The notes under the pieces are model-generated. The model had not been told where the DNA came from. It searched no databases and worked only from the letters and a program-made list of their open reading frames with translations. This document shows, one piece after another, positions 54,931-64,000 of a stretch of 64,000 nt of DNA. This DNA comes from Craspedostauros australis. Lineage: Eukaryota; Bacillariophyta; Bacillariophyceae; Mastogloiales; Achnanthaceae. The stretch spans positions 868,001 through 932,000 of the forward strand of contig JAMXDE010000015.1 in NCBI GenBank assembly GCA_026770025.1, given 5' to 3'. Positions within the stretch are counted from its first letter, which is position 1. Each line of letters begins with the position of its first letter. The translations under genes were made by a program, and so were the position numbers.

Positions 54931-56043
54931 CTATTCTTCTGAAAATGTGGATTGGATGATGTTGGCACTCCCCAACACCACCTTCTGCCCACGCGGCAGC
55001 TCGGTGGACCAGACGATGCCACGTGTGGTCAGCCAGATGTCGTCGGCGGATTCCTGGTGCTTACGGAATGGGACGATCTCCTCAGCGTCCGGCACGACGG
55101 CAAAGTTTCGCATGGGATACAGCGAGCACTTCTCGGCCGCGACGCATGCTTCTCTGTACTTCAATGCCTTGAGGAGGGGATTGGGTTCCTGCTGGAACTC
55201 ATCCAAGGCGTCTCGCTTGGCTTGGTCGTATCCCACGGACTTGGCCTTCTGCTCTCGTGCATTGGCCAGGCCTTCCGTCGTCCAGACCGGAAAGCTGATG
55301 TACGTCTTGCCCTTGGGGAGCGTGGCGTCGTTGCGGTGGTAGTCATCGGAGATATCGAATCCGCACACCAGCGAGCCTGCTGGTGCGCCATCTCTCCAGA
55401 CCATCTCCCAGCACGGGTCCTTCATTTCCACCTTCTGCGCGCCGACGAGGGAGACGAATCCACCTTCTTCTTGAATTTCGAGGCGTCTGGATCCGCTGGA
55501 GAGCTCTGGGTGAGGACCGTTGATGCCTGTTGCAGCAGGAACGGGTGGGGGGTTGTACAGTGGCGTTTGTAGAGCATAGAGATGAGCAGAGCGGAGGATT
55601 GGAATACACGTGTCAGCAAATGGCGGTGAACGCAAATGCGCTCACGTTTTCGATCGGCTTTCGCCAGCCAACATCGATCGGACAGATGACGAATACGATT
55701 GACTCTCTATAGCCTCCCTTCCCTTCTTGTTGTATTCGTACGTACCTGGCAATTTGACGGAGGGTTGGTCGCTGGGGACCGCTTCGGAATGCAGCTCCAG
55801 TGTGAGTCCTTTGATTCCCATTCGTGACGATTCCCCGGACTTGCCGATGTCGAGTGCAATCTGCAGCACGGCTTCATGCTGTGCTTCGACGATATTGCCC
55901 AGGTCTGGGAGGATCTGCTGCTTTCCCGAACGCCTCGCCGGCGACGACGTGAGGACAGATGAGAAGAATGCAGTTGTGGATGCCATGTTGTTGGCGACAA
56001 CAACGAAGGAGATGAGAGCGACGGTGAGGTTGGTGTACTTCAT
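54931..56043 (-). CDS. Plastid-targeted conserved protein, unknown function (2 exons)
   Basis: Exon 1 is 56043-55746 and exon 2 is 55526-54931; the 219-bp intron has GTACGT...GCAACAG ends and splits a Gly codon, joining SVKLPG to INGPHPELSSG. The product is 297 residues. It opens with a signal-peptide-like segment (MKYTNLTVALISFVVVANNM) followed by ASTTAFFSS. An Ala-Phe/Phe-Phe junction of this kind is the ASAFAP-type cleavage site of proteins sent through the complex plastid of diatoms. The mature part has no domain I recognise; landmarks are GFVSLVGAQKVEMKDPCWEM, FDISDDYHRN and GKTYISFPVWTTEGL, and the rest is soluble and mixed alpha/beta. The sequence looks like a genuine conserved protein, but its role cannot be stated. 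Confidence 0.75.
55527..55745 (-). other. Intron of the plastid-targeted gene
   Basis: A 219-bp intron, GTACGTACG to CTGCTGCAACAG on the minus strand. Confidence 0.7.
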
Positions 56044-57558
56044 GATTGGATAGATGTGTTTGTTTGTTTGTCTGTTTGTTTGCTTGTTTGTTTGTGGAAT
56101 AGGTTATTGTGATGTTTGGGTTTGAAGCTGTTGTATGTGATTGATTGATGGCTTGTTCGAAGAGTTGGTTGAGTTGGGTTGAGTTGACTTGTGTTGTTGC
56201 TGTTGATGTGTTTGTTGTTATTCTTGAGTTGAAATTGTGAGAACGATGAATCGATTTCGGAGAGGTCTGCAGCCAACAGGAGCGTTCTGGCGTATTGGCA
56301 CGGACGGTGATAGGGATTGCTTTCGAGTAGTCGTACTGATGCCTCGTGTGATCGGGTGTGTCAGAGAGTGCGCTATTAATAGAGAGTAATGCCGTTTCGT
56401 AACCAGTGGGTGTGATTGATGATGCCACGAGCGTAGTATGTAAAATAGCTGGCCTTGGTTTCGCTCGATGACCGGTTTCGTTGATGTGTTGCCTGTTGTT
56501 TCGATCAGTCACAGTAAAACAGTTGAGATTGGCACGAAAACGGTGATGGGTTCTGAACTGGGGACGAAGCAAAGTTGGATGGAATGGATCAAAGCAACGT
56601 CGGTACGGACGATGACTCTTTTTTGATACAGTGTCGGAACGGCAACGTGCGAGAATACTTGCAGTGTGAGGAAGTCAAGATGTCGGATGATGTATGCGAT
56701 GTTATGCGATGTCCGATGTCTGATGTCTGATGTGTGGTGGGTATGGCATGACAGCATCACACCAAACCACGATGGTTGTCAACATTGATGTGATGTGATG
56801 TCACATGATGTGCTGTTCCGACTACAATTGCACCAGCACCGCCACATGTATAACACCATACCCTGTTACATGTCCACATGACGGACCGATGCATCAATGT
56901 TTGTAAACTGCTCATCTACGAACAGAAGGAAGGGGCTTCACCACATCATCGCCATCGCCGTCGCGAATCTCAAATGTTCATGCGCGCATCCGCGCACATC
57001 GCACTCCACTGTTGTATTGGTAGTCGTACGACTACCACGTGCAATTCGAACGCACCTGCTCTGCTACTCCATGTACCCATAGTACTAGCTGCACCAAATG
57101 CAGAATGGGGTCACGATAACACTAGTTGTAGAGTTTTGGCCCCTTGTTGCCACTGGTTTGCTTGCTTTTGGGAGCAACGGCGATTGTACATTTAGAGCTA
57201 TTTCATGTTGTCTCCCCATGATCCGTCTTCTACGTCACAGGACGGATTCGGCGTCATGCAAAACCACTCACAACACAAGATGTGAGTGCGTCTCGCAGCA
57301 CGTGGCCCTTGCTCCGCGGCACAACGTGCCGGCTGCGCAGCACACACCAGTTGCAGCGCAACACAACGCACACCATTCACGACACAAAAATAACGGTCCG
57401 CGTCACACAATTCACTTCACTCATCACAAAACACAAAAAAACACCCCACACCACACATCACACCACAATCCTCCATGCCATCAAGCAGACGATGCGCACA
57501 TAGGCACTCCAATCACAGGTGTACCTCCAACATATACTACTACTACTTCGATTTGCAG
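56044..57558. other. Intergenic region with leader repeats and OTU relic
   Basis: The first 60 bases are a GTTTGTTT run (56058-56093) in the leader of the plastid-targeted gene. The rest has no recognisable gene except the OTU-like fragment at 57152-57220. An AC-rich low-complexity stretch covers about 57400-57480. Confidence 0.5.
57152..57220 (+). pseudogene. OTU-protease-like fragment (relic 2)
   Basis: Within an ATG-started frame (57098-57601) this part reads TGLLAFGSNGDCTFRAISCC followed by LPM. GSNGDCTFRAIS is the OTU catalytic-Cys motif. The remainder of the frame is His/Thr-rich and not OTU-like, so the gene is truncated or its exons are not visible. It shares protein and DNA similarity with 20709-20789. 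It lies 340 bp beyond the end of the mariner-type transposase gene. Confidence 0.5.
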
Positions 57559-59901
57559 CTACACCTCTGCTGTGTTGGTATCCTGCTCTGCTTTGCTGTG
57601 ATGCTCAGTCTTGCCACTCAGACAGGCCACTTCGAATGTGTTCATGGTGGGTGCTGCCTCGGTGTTGTTGTTGTGAGGCTCAATGATCTTGGCTGTGCTC
57701 TTGCTGGGCGTCTTCTTCTTCTTGCCTTTCTTCTGTTGTTCAGCCTCCTCATTGGCTTTGGTGGTCTCAACAATTTGCTTCTCCAGCAACGGAATGAGGC
57801 TGCTGGTTGTTCGCAGGTTCGTTTTCAGGCACTGCAGTCCACTGACAGCCATCACCTTGAAGGCATCATCGTACATACCTTTCATGTTGGGCTTGGCGTA
57901 TTTGAAGTCAGCTGATTTGCCTTTGCTGTCTGTTGCAGTTGGTTTCTTGGTGGTCGTGTTGGTTGCCTCATCCTTCTCCAACACGAAGTCCGTGTGAGAC
58001 ACAGTAACGCCAATCTTGTTGCCATCCTTGTCAGTTTCGGTGAACGTTTGTTTCCGCACATTCATGCTCAGGCCCTTGCGCTCTGTCACAAATTCGTCAC
58101 CTCCTTCCGCAGCACAAATTGCGTAGGCGATCTGATGGTGGCGAGCATACGCGTGAGCCACCTTGTCCAGCCCAAATTGCTCCCAACAGGTTTTGCAAGC
58201 ACCCCACAACACATCAGTGGTGAACATGCAACTCCCGTAGTGCTTACCTTGATGTGCTGACACGTGCTTCGACATCACTGGGAATATCGCATTGTCTTTC
58301 ACGTTCGTGATGGGAGAATTCGATGGTTGGAATCGTAGGTGCCATCCGCGACTGTCAAACTCCTCGTTGATGAACCTGAGCAGTTCCGTGTCTCTGTGTG
58401 GCTCCGCGCCATCCATCTGGTACCGAATCACCATGTTCTTGCCCGTTTTGGCCTTGATTTTGCTGGCGAGCGAATCCAGTGCAGGGATTTCTTTTTCGCA
58501 GAAGAATTTCTTGAGGCTGTACTTCGGCTTGGGCTTATCAGGCGCACCAACTGATTCCTTGCTGCCTGTGATCTCCAGTGGTTGAAAGTACAGTTCACCC
58601 TTCTTGCGAGAGATTTTGTTCTCATCAGGAAGGTGCTTGTACTTGGTTGGCAAGACCCAAGTTCGCTTGTACGTGGTCTTCTGCGCTCGGACCATGCGCC
58701 CAACACGTTCGAAGTTCACCTTATACGCCTTTCCTCCTTTCTCAAAGCAGTTGTCTGTTGGAGAGAACGCTGTTGATGCAATCGCCATGGTCTTTTCGAT
58801 GTGGCATTTGTGGTGCACAGGATGCTTCACAGGCTTAACTCCCATCTGGGGCACATGTTTGAGATGCTTGCAAGAGACAATGGAGTAGAACCACTTCTTG
58901 TCCATGTGGACAACAACAACTTGCGTATTCGGGAACAGCTCCGCTGATTCCCAGAACACACAGAAGTCCTTGGCCCACCTGTCGCGCTTCGCCTTGATGA
59001 CGCCCTTGATCTTGGAGAGCATTGTTGTAGAATGGTATTCGCTGCCCTCCAATCCCATCACGTATGTTCGGATGGTGTCTTTGCAGACGCATTGGACGTT
59101 GCCCCTTCCTGCTAGTTCGCGTGCAATATCGCCCCACGAGATTGTGCCATTGCATCATTGCAACACATCCTGGAGCTCAAATTGCAGGAGAGGACCGCAC
59201 TCCAACCACGAATCAGACAGGGCTTTTGCGGATGCCAGGTCTTCAGGAGAATCATGGTCAAAGGCATCAGAGATGTCATCAGTCATCAACCGTTGTCTTG
59301 GATGTTTAAGCCGCATTTGCTTTGCAAAGATGGCATGTGGCATGAAGTATTGCTGTTGCTTCTTGGGGCAGGTGAAGATGGTGCTGCCCGTGTCGCTGCG
59401 TTTCTTCCGTCCCAGCTTGTTCTGTTGGAAATTCTTGATATTCCGGGCAACAGTGGTGGAGTCAACATCCCAAGAGTGCGCGATCAATTTTGTGTTGGCT
59501 GGGATCGCACCCAAATTGAAGGAGAGAACGATGTAGTTGTGCTTTTCTTGCGCATCAAGTTGTTTCTTCCTATTGGTGGGCTTAGTGTTGCTACGCCCTC
59601 CATCCTTTTGCAACCATCCTTTTGTTGTTGCCCCTTTCTTCATCTGCTTCGTGAGATGGGCGATGGCTGCTGTCCTGTGCTCTCGTGCCAGCTCAAGAAA
59701 AGCCGCGATGTTGGCTTCTTGCGATTCCGTGGTAGTTGGGGATGGTGTGGGGGGCTTAGCCTTGTTGTTGACACGCGTAACAGCGACGGAGTGATGCTGG
59801 GGAGAAAGGAGGGAAGATTGAGCAAGGTCACCAGCAGTGCGAGTCCGTGCGTAGGTAGCGAGGCTGTGTGGCGCGCACAGATCCTCACGAACAACGTACA
59901 T
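57559..59901 (-). pseudogene. Tc1/mariner-type transposase with one in-frame stop
   Basis: One frame of 781 codons, interrupted only by TGA at 59155-59157 (after LQFELQDVLQ) and ended by the stop at 57559. The upstream part (59901-59158) is Lys/Thr-rich with a likely HTH region (NYIVLSFNLGAIPANTKLIA). Just past the stop the frame continues as TISWGDIARELAGRGNVQCV and CKDTIRTYVMG, an HTH typical of Tc1/mariner. The DD(E/D) core follows: VVVVHMDKKWFYS, MVIRYQMDGAEPHRD, and QPSNSPITNVKDNAIFP. The usual SPD of the last motif is SPI here, but the Asp of VKD is kept. The C-terminal ~100 residues are Lys/Thr/Glu-rich. Terminal inverted repeats were not located. The stop may be real decay, readthrough or a sequence error. 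Confidence 0.8.
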
Positions 59902-62055
59902 TCAGCTCTGCCCCATCACTGGGGTCACCATGACCATTGCCACCTCTCCTGGTGCAAGAGACCCATTGCGTTTGATCATAGCGCCTTCAGCAGTCAGCTT
60001 CATCAGCAACTGGACATGGCACACACTGAGGTCATGAACCCTGCCACATGAGTCCGTGTGGGATGACACCTTCACACAGTCACCAGCGAGCATCATGCTT
60101 GCGAGCTGAAGATCACAGTGATTGCAGGATGATGTGTGCTGTGTTGATGGAGGCTGCAGTTGAGTTGAAAGGCGCGTCGCATCGCACACCAGGCACACAA
60201 GGAGAATAACACAACACAGTGCACCGCATCATCAGCCATCGAAGCACAGCATGGCGCAGCGCATCACAGGAGGACATGGAGAACACAGGATGACAGACAC
60301 AAGGTGCCTTGTATCTTCCACTCTCTCCCATGTGGAGGGTCACAGTCATTCTACATTGTTGTACAAGCAATAACCACAAGCAGCAGAGAACCAACAGCAG
60401 CTCGTCCCAGATGCGCAGTGTTTCCGTTGTCCACTTTGTGACGATAGTTTTGGTGTTGTGGAATGGAGGCGAAATTCGGGACTCGCGAAGTGTTCGCATT
60501 GGTTGGCACATTCGGTAGAATTGTGGTTAATCTCCATGGCCCCCAACAGCAAAAACTGTTTGAGAACACCAAACACAACACAACAACACGACAATGGAGA
60601 AACACAACAAAACTCCTCAAGCGCCGTCGAACAGCATCAACGGCACTGCGACAACCAGCGGTCTGGTGCAAGATCTGAGCGCATAGGCGGAACCGCCATG
60701 GAAATATTGGTAGATGAGCAAGAGGGGGATGCCATAGTGGTCGATTTGGGACCGTGGCAGGCCCACGCGCAAACGACACGATTCGGAGGAAAATCTTCTC
60801 ATTGGATATGGTCTCTGCCTGGAATGCACAGACCATCCCAACGACTATTGATGGGCAAGACGCATCCAAGAGGATGGTATGAAGGTGCCCACGAAGTTTG
60901 AGGGTCGGGGGTGGCCTGGAAGGTGCCCTCCGCAAGAAACAAGTGGAGGGCAAGAGTTTTTTGGTGGGTGGCGGCGGACACATCACGTGACTTCGCTGGC
61001 AATGGGTGCCATTCACAAGTCACCCAGATCGCCAAGCCACCCATTGCGGATGTGGTCGAAATTAACTCAGGGATCGGTTCATGAAGCGCCGGAAAAAACA
61101 AAGGTCTGGAAGAGGCTTCAGCCTGGGATGCACACAAAAGGGATTTTTTTGGGGTGTCGCAAAAACTCCGTGATGACATCATCACATGGAGATGTACCTT
61201 TGGAGGTATGAGCGCCCCTGTCAGGAATCGGGGGTACGCTTTTACCAAGATACCCATGATTGCCGCACCTCCCAATAATATCTTCACAACTTGACGAGGT
61301 CAACTTTGTTGGTAACACTCGGACCACCTTGCAGCCTGTCCCCCATCAACCCTCTGTTCATGAATGACATCAACATCAGTCATGTCCCACCATGGAGCCT
61401 ATCCATGTACCACCGCTGTAACGAGGGCGAACCTATGGATCGACCTCTAGGGATGTAATCGCACATGAGCCAAGACTATGGGCGAAACTGTCGATATGTA
61501 TCAGACATGTCGACGCGCATCGACGGACAAGGAATCGCTTCTCTGAGAAAACGAAACGGAGGCGATGCTCCTATCCGCTCAAGAGCACGAATGACAACGC
61601 GACATGCATTGAACATGACCGGTGAGTATGTGATGATGGCGCAGGTGGAATACTGAGGAACCGAAGGTCAAGTGGGATCGATCAGACTGAGACCCATGCT
61701 GAAGGTACCCGTGCGTCTATGAGAGATGCTGCTCGAATGTAGAAGATGCAAATCACCACGATGATGCATGATGAACCTGCAGAAGAGAGCATGAGAGCAA
61801 GCTGATGAAGCAGATGAAAGCAACCATGAACAAGTGCATGATCATGGTGAACTGCTACAGATTACACTTGCTGCTGAACTGGAATTGGAGAGTCAAGGAG
61901 TTTGTTCTCACAGTTCTAAATTGGTACAGATTGATAAGAGATTAATCTACTACCTAACCCCGGATTTCCAACACGTTTCGAAACGTTACGATTGAAATCC
62001 AACGTTTCCATCACCCACCAACACAGCAACGAACATCACCACCACTACTTCAACC
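59902..62055. other. Intergenic / probable 5' LTR and leader of the right-edge Copia element
   Basis: No host gene is recognised. Open frames at 60351-61287 on both strands overlap and lack motifs. By position, the 5' LTR of the Copia element starting at 62056 should lie here, but with its 3' partner outside the window I cannot place its ends. A hairpin-forming segment lies at 61962-62000. Confidence 0.45.
61962..62000. repeat. Nested inverted repeat before the Copia gag
   Basis: The outer arms GGATTTC (61962-61968) and GAAATCC (61994-62000) enclose the 14-bp palindrome ACGTTTCGAAACGT (61973-61986). It lies 56 bp upstream of the gag start, in what would be the RNA leader. Confidence 0.7.
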
Positions 62056-64000
62056 ATGAGCTCCCACCTCTTCAAGTCTGATCGCGTTGTCGTCTTCGAC
62101 GGCAAGCGTTCCAGTTGGAAAGGCTGGAGTATCAAGTTCATCACCCGCGCCACGCGTAAGGGGCTCGAGGATTTTTACCTCATGGACTTCGATGACGTAG
62201 TGGTGAAGCCAGCACCGTTCAGCTCAGACCCTTTGGCTCCCGTTCCAAAAACGGAGGAAGGCGCGAGTGAACCTAAGAAAGTATCCTCCCTGACCCATGC
62301 GGAAAAGGCAGAATACAAGAAGATGCTGGCTAAGTATGCGTTCGAAGAACTGACCGTGGCTATCAACCACGAAACTACGGAAGGCGATGTCGCCTTCATG
62401 GCTGTGGTGGGGACTAAGGGCAGTCTCACTGAGAGTGGAGACCCGCGCAAGGCGTGGAAGGCTCTTGAGCGCATCTACGAGCAACGAACCGCGCCTATGA
62501 AGGCAAAGTTGTTGGCTCAACTCAACGGGATGCGATTGAAGAAGGGCGAAAACCCAGACACGTTCCTCACCGAAATGGAAGTGCTGCGCAATCGCCTCGG
62601 TAACGCTGGTATCAACATGGATATGCAGCAGTACCACATGCTCGTGCTCAACGCCCTTGGCAAAGAGTACGAAATGGATGTTAAGATCATAGAACTCAGA
62701 TTCCTCGGAAAGGAAGAGACCATGACGATCGAAGACATCCGCGAGACCATGAGCGCCACCTACGACGGCCGCAACATCAAAGGAGGCAACTCCAACCGAG
62801 GCGGCAACAACAGTAAGGAGGAGATGGCACTCGCAGCCATTGGGAGCTTCAAGGGCAACTGTCGCAACTGTGGCGCCTACGGCCATAAGAAGGCGGATTG
62901 TCGCTCCTCAGCCAAGAAGGGCAACGGCAAGAACAAGTCGAAGGGCCAAGGCAACGGAGGAGGCAAACCCAAATTCATCGGGGAATGCAACTACTGCGGC
63001 AAGAAGGGGCACAAGATTGTGCAGTGCTTCAAGCTCAGGGCCGCCATGAAGGAGGCGGACTCCGCCAACGTCGCTACCGACGGAATGGATGGAATCGACG
63101 ACGTCGCACTCACCGCATCAGACAATATGATGTGTGTATTCATCAACGAAGACGCGAGCGAAGAAGAAAATGTGATCAGCGAAAAACTCAACAAAATCAC
63201 CAAATTCGCAAACCAAGACAAAAATGTGACCACACAGGACCGTGTGTTTTCACACGACGATGACGTGATGATGGATGACATGGCGTTCGTCACGATCGAC
63301 GTCGATGGAACCACCAGCTTTGAGAACGGAACATCCAACGCAGAAAGAGCATGGACTTCCGAAGATATGGCCAAGCACTCTCCACGAGAGTACGGTTACT
63401 ACGGGCCCCCTATCAACGACGAGGAGATGATCAAAGACGAGCTCTTTTCTTCCGACGCAGAAGCCGAGGATCCCGACGAAGTGGTCACAGAGTACCACGA
63501 GGGAACGACAGATGAAGAGGACGCAGACGTAACGGAGATGGCGATGACAGGAGTCGACAACGACAACATCGACCGCGCCATCAACGAACCGGTCTATAGT
63601 CTCCCATCCCGTCCAAGCGCTCTCGACGACATGATCGAGCAATCATCGCGTCGCGACATGAACAACGGATGGTGTCCGTTGTGCCTCAAGCGCGGGCCCC
63701 TCTACGCATGGTGCGTGGACTGCCCGAACATACCCTTTTTCATCCAGCTCGCCAACGAGCCAAGAGGTGCCGTGCCTAGAAACGAAGGCGAAAGGATGGT
63801 GCGCAGAGAGGTGCTAGAAGAGACGAGCGGATTATTATTCGTGACCGCCCGATGCTCGTTGAGCAACGTCCTTTCACCAAACGACGTCCGGTCCGAACTC
63901 TCCCTCATCTGCATCGACGCAGTACATGATATTGCAACCCTCAGACTGACGGGGGTGGAGCCACGCTCCTTGTACTACTTGATGCACCAAATCGGAGTGC
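62056..64000 (+). CDS. Copia-type Gag (gag-pol 5' part), runs off the window
   Basis: From the ATG at 62056 the frame is open for 648 codons to the window edge, without a stop. Residues 1-250 match the Gag capsid-like region of Copia elements (FDGKRSSWKGWSIKFITRA, RKAWKALERIYEQR, AKLLAQLNGMRLKKGENPDT). Two CCHC zinc knuckles follow: CRNCGAYGHKKADC (269-282) and CNYCGKKGHKIVQC (311-324). Residues about 340-530 are acidic (DEEDADVTEM). Near 535-555 there is a Cys cluster (WCPLCLKRGPLYAWCVDCP) that could bind zinc. The protease DSG motif has not yet appeared at residue 648, so an unusually long spacer separates the zinc knuckles from the protease. The clean frame suggests a young copy. Confidence 0.85.
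   Translation, partial: MSSHLFKSDRVVVFDGKRSSWKGWSIKFITRATRKGLEDFYLMDFDDVVVKPAPFSSDPLAPVPKTEEGASEPKKVSSLTHAEKAEYKKMLAKYAFEELTVAINHETTEGDVAFMAVVGTKGSLTESGDPRKAWKALERIYEQRTAPMKAKLLAQLNGMRLKKGENPDTFLTEMEVLRNRLGNAGINMDMQQYHMLVLNALGKEYEMDVKIIELRFLGKEETMTIEDIRETMSATYDGRNIKGGNSNRGGNNSKEEMALAAIGSFKGNCRNCGAYGHKKADCRSSAKKGNGKNKSKGQGNGGGKPKFIGECNYCGKKGHKIVQCFKLRAAMKEADSANVATDGMDGIDDVALTASDNMMCVFINEDASEEENVISEKLNKITKFANQDKNVTTQDRVFSHDDDVMMDDMAFVTIDVDGTTSFENGTSNAERAWTSEDMAKHSPREYGYYGPPINDEEMIKDELFSSDAEAEDPDEVVTEYHEGTTDEEDADVTEMAMTGVDNDNIDRAINEPVYSLPSRPSALDDMIEQSSRRDMNNGWCPLCLKRGPLYAWCVDCPNIPFFIQLANEPRGAVPRNEGERMVRREVLEETSGLLFVTARCSLSNVLSPNDVRSELSLICIDAVHDIATLRLTGVEPRSLYYLMHQIGV
62056..64000 (+). mobile_element. 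Copia retrotransposon, internal part, incomplete at right edge
   Basis: Only the beginning of the internal region is inside the window. It is unrelated in Gag sequence to the degenerate Copia copy at 27.3-33.1 kb, which lacks zinc knuckles in its recognisable part, so at least two Copia lineages are present. Confidence 0.75.

Noticed and set aside
57160-60570. Possible terminal inverted repeat of the mariner-type element pairing about 57163-57190 with 60540-60575.
   Set aside because: Only about 18 of 24 bases agree, there is no TA flank, and the left side is explained by the OTU-like coding motif.
1-64000. CRISPR arrays, rRNA genes and tRNA genes.
   Set aside because: No spaced direct repeats of CRISPR type, no rRNA-like sequence and no complete tRNA fold were seen on either strand; the tandem repeats present are simple minisatellites.

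Overview
This is nuclear DNA from a eukaryote, most likely a diatom (stramenopile). The support is a protein with two DUF6824-type domains (NDVLCGRGG motif), a single-pass leucine-rich-repeat protein ending in a CSCCTSCC motif, a secreted Cys-rich protein with PT-rich linkers, short GT-AG introns (about 125-350 bp), a protein with a signal peptide followed by an AF-type motif as in complex-plastid targeting, and Copia elements of the kind common in diatoms. The species cannot be named from this window.

The left part (about 2.3-24.7 kb) is gene-dense. In order it holds an LRR membrane protein (+), a large secreted PT/Cys-rich protein (+), a phosducin/thioredoxin-fold protein (+), a sulfotransferase-like type II membrane protein (+), a 1642-residue WD-repeat protein with three exons (+), an LRR protein of ribonuclease-inhibitor type (-), a two-exon TLC-type nucleotide transporter-like protein (+) and a two-exon KA1-like protein (-). 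The two convergent pairs here are separated by only 62-63 bp.

The middle (25.9-34.1 kb) is a nested transposon. A 5.84 kb degenerate Copia element, with 5-bp target duplications CCTGC, sits inside an older DNA transposon that has 45-bp terminal inverted repeats. Next comes a small gene island (34.4-42.7 kb): an aldo/keto reductase (+) facing an amidohydrolase (-), a three-exon Gfo/Idh/MocA oxidoreductase (-) and the two-domain DUF6824 protein (-).

The right part (43.7-64 kb) is rich in mobile DNA. It holds a complete-looking 4.5 kb PIF/Harbinger-type transposon with an intact DDE transposase and a roughly 1.9 kb, 15-bp-unit minisatellite; a 686-bp TRIM-like element with apparently identical 165-bp LTRs; a Tc1/mariner-type transposase gene broken by one in-frame stop; and the start of an open Copia gag that runs off the right edge. 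Two host genes lie among them: a two-exon glycosyltransferase-like type II membrane protein and a two-exon plastid-targeted protein of unknown function, both on the minus strand.

Apart from convergent pairing, the host genes show no shared pathway. The most informative signals are the boundaries, target duplications and ages of the mobile elements, and two dispersed OTU-protease-like fragments. All domain names come from motif recognition by eye; no search was run.
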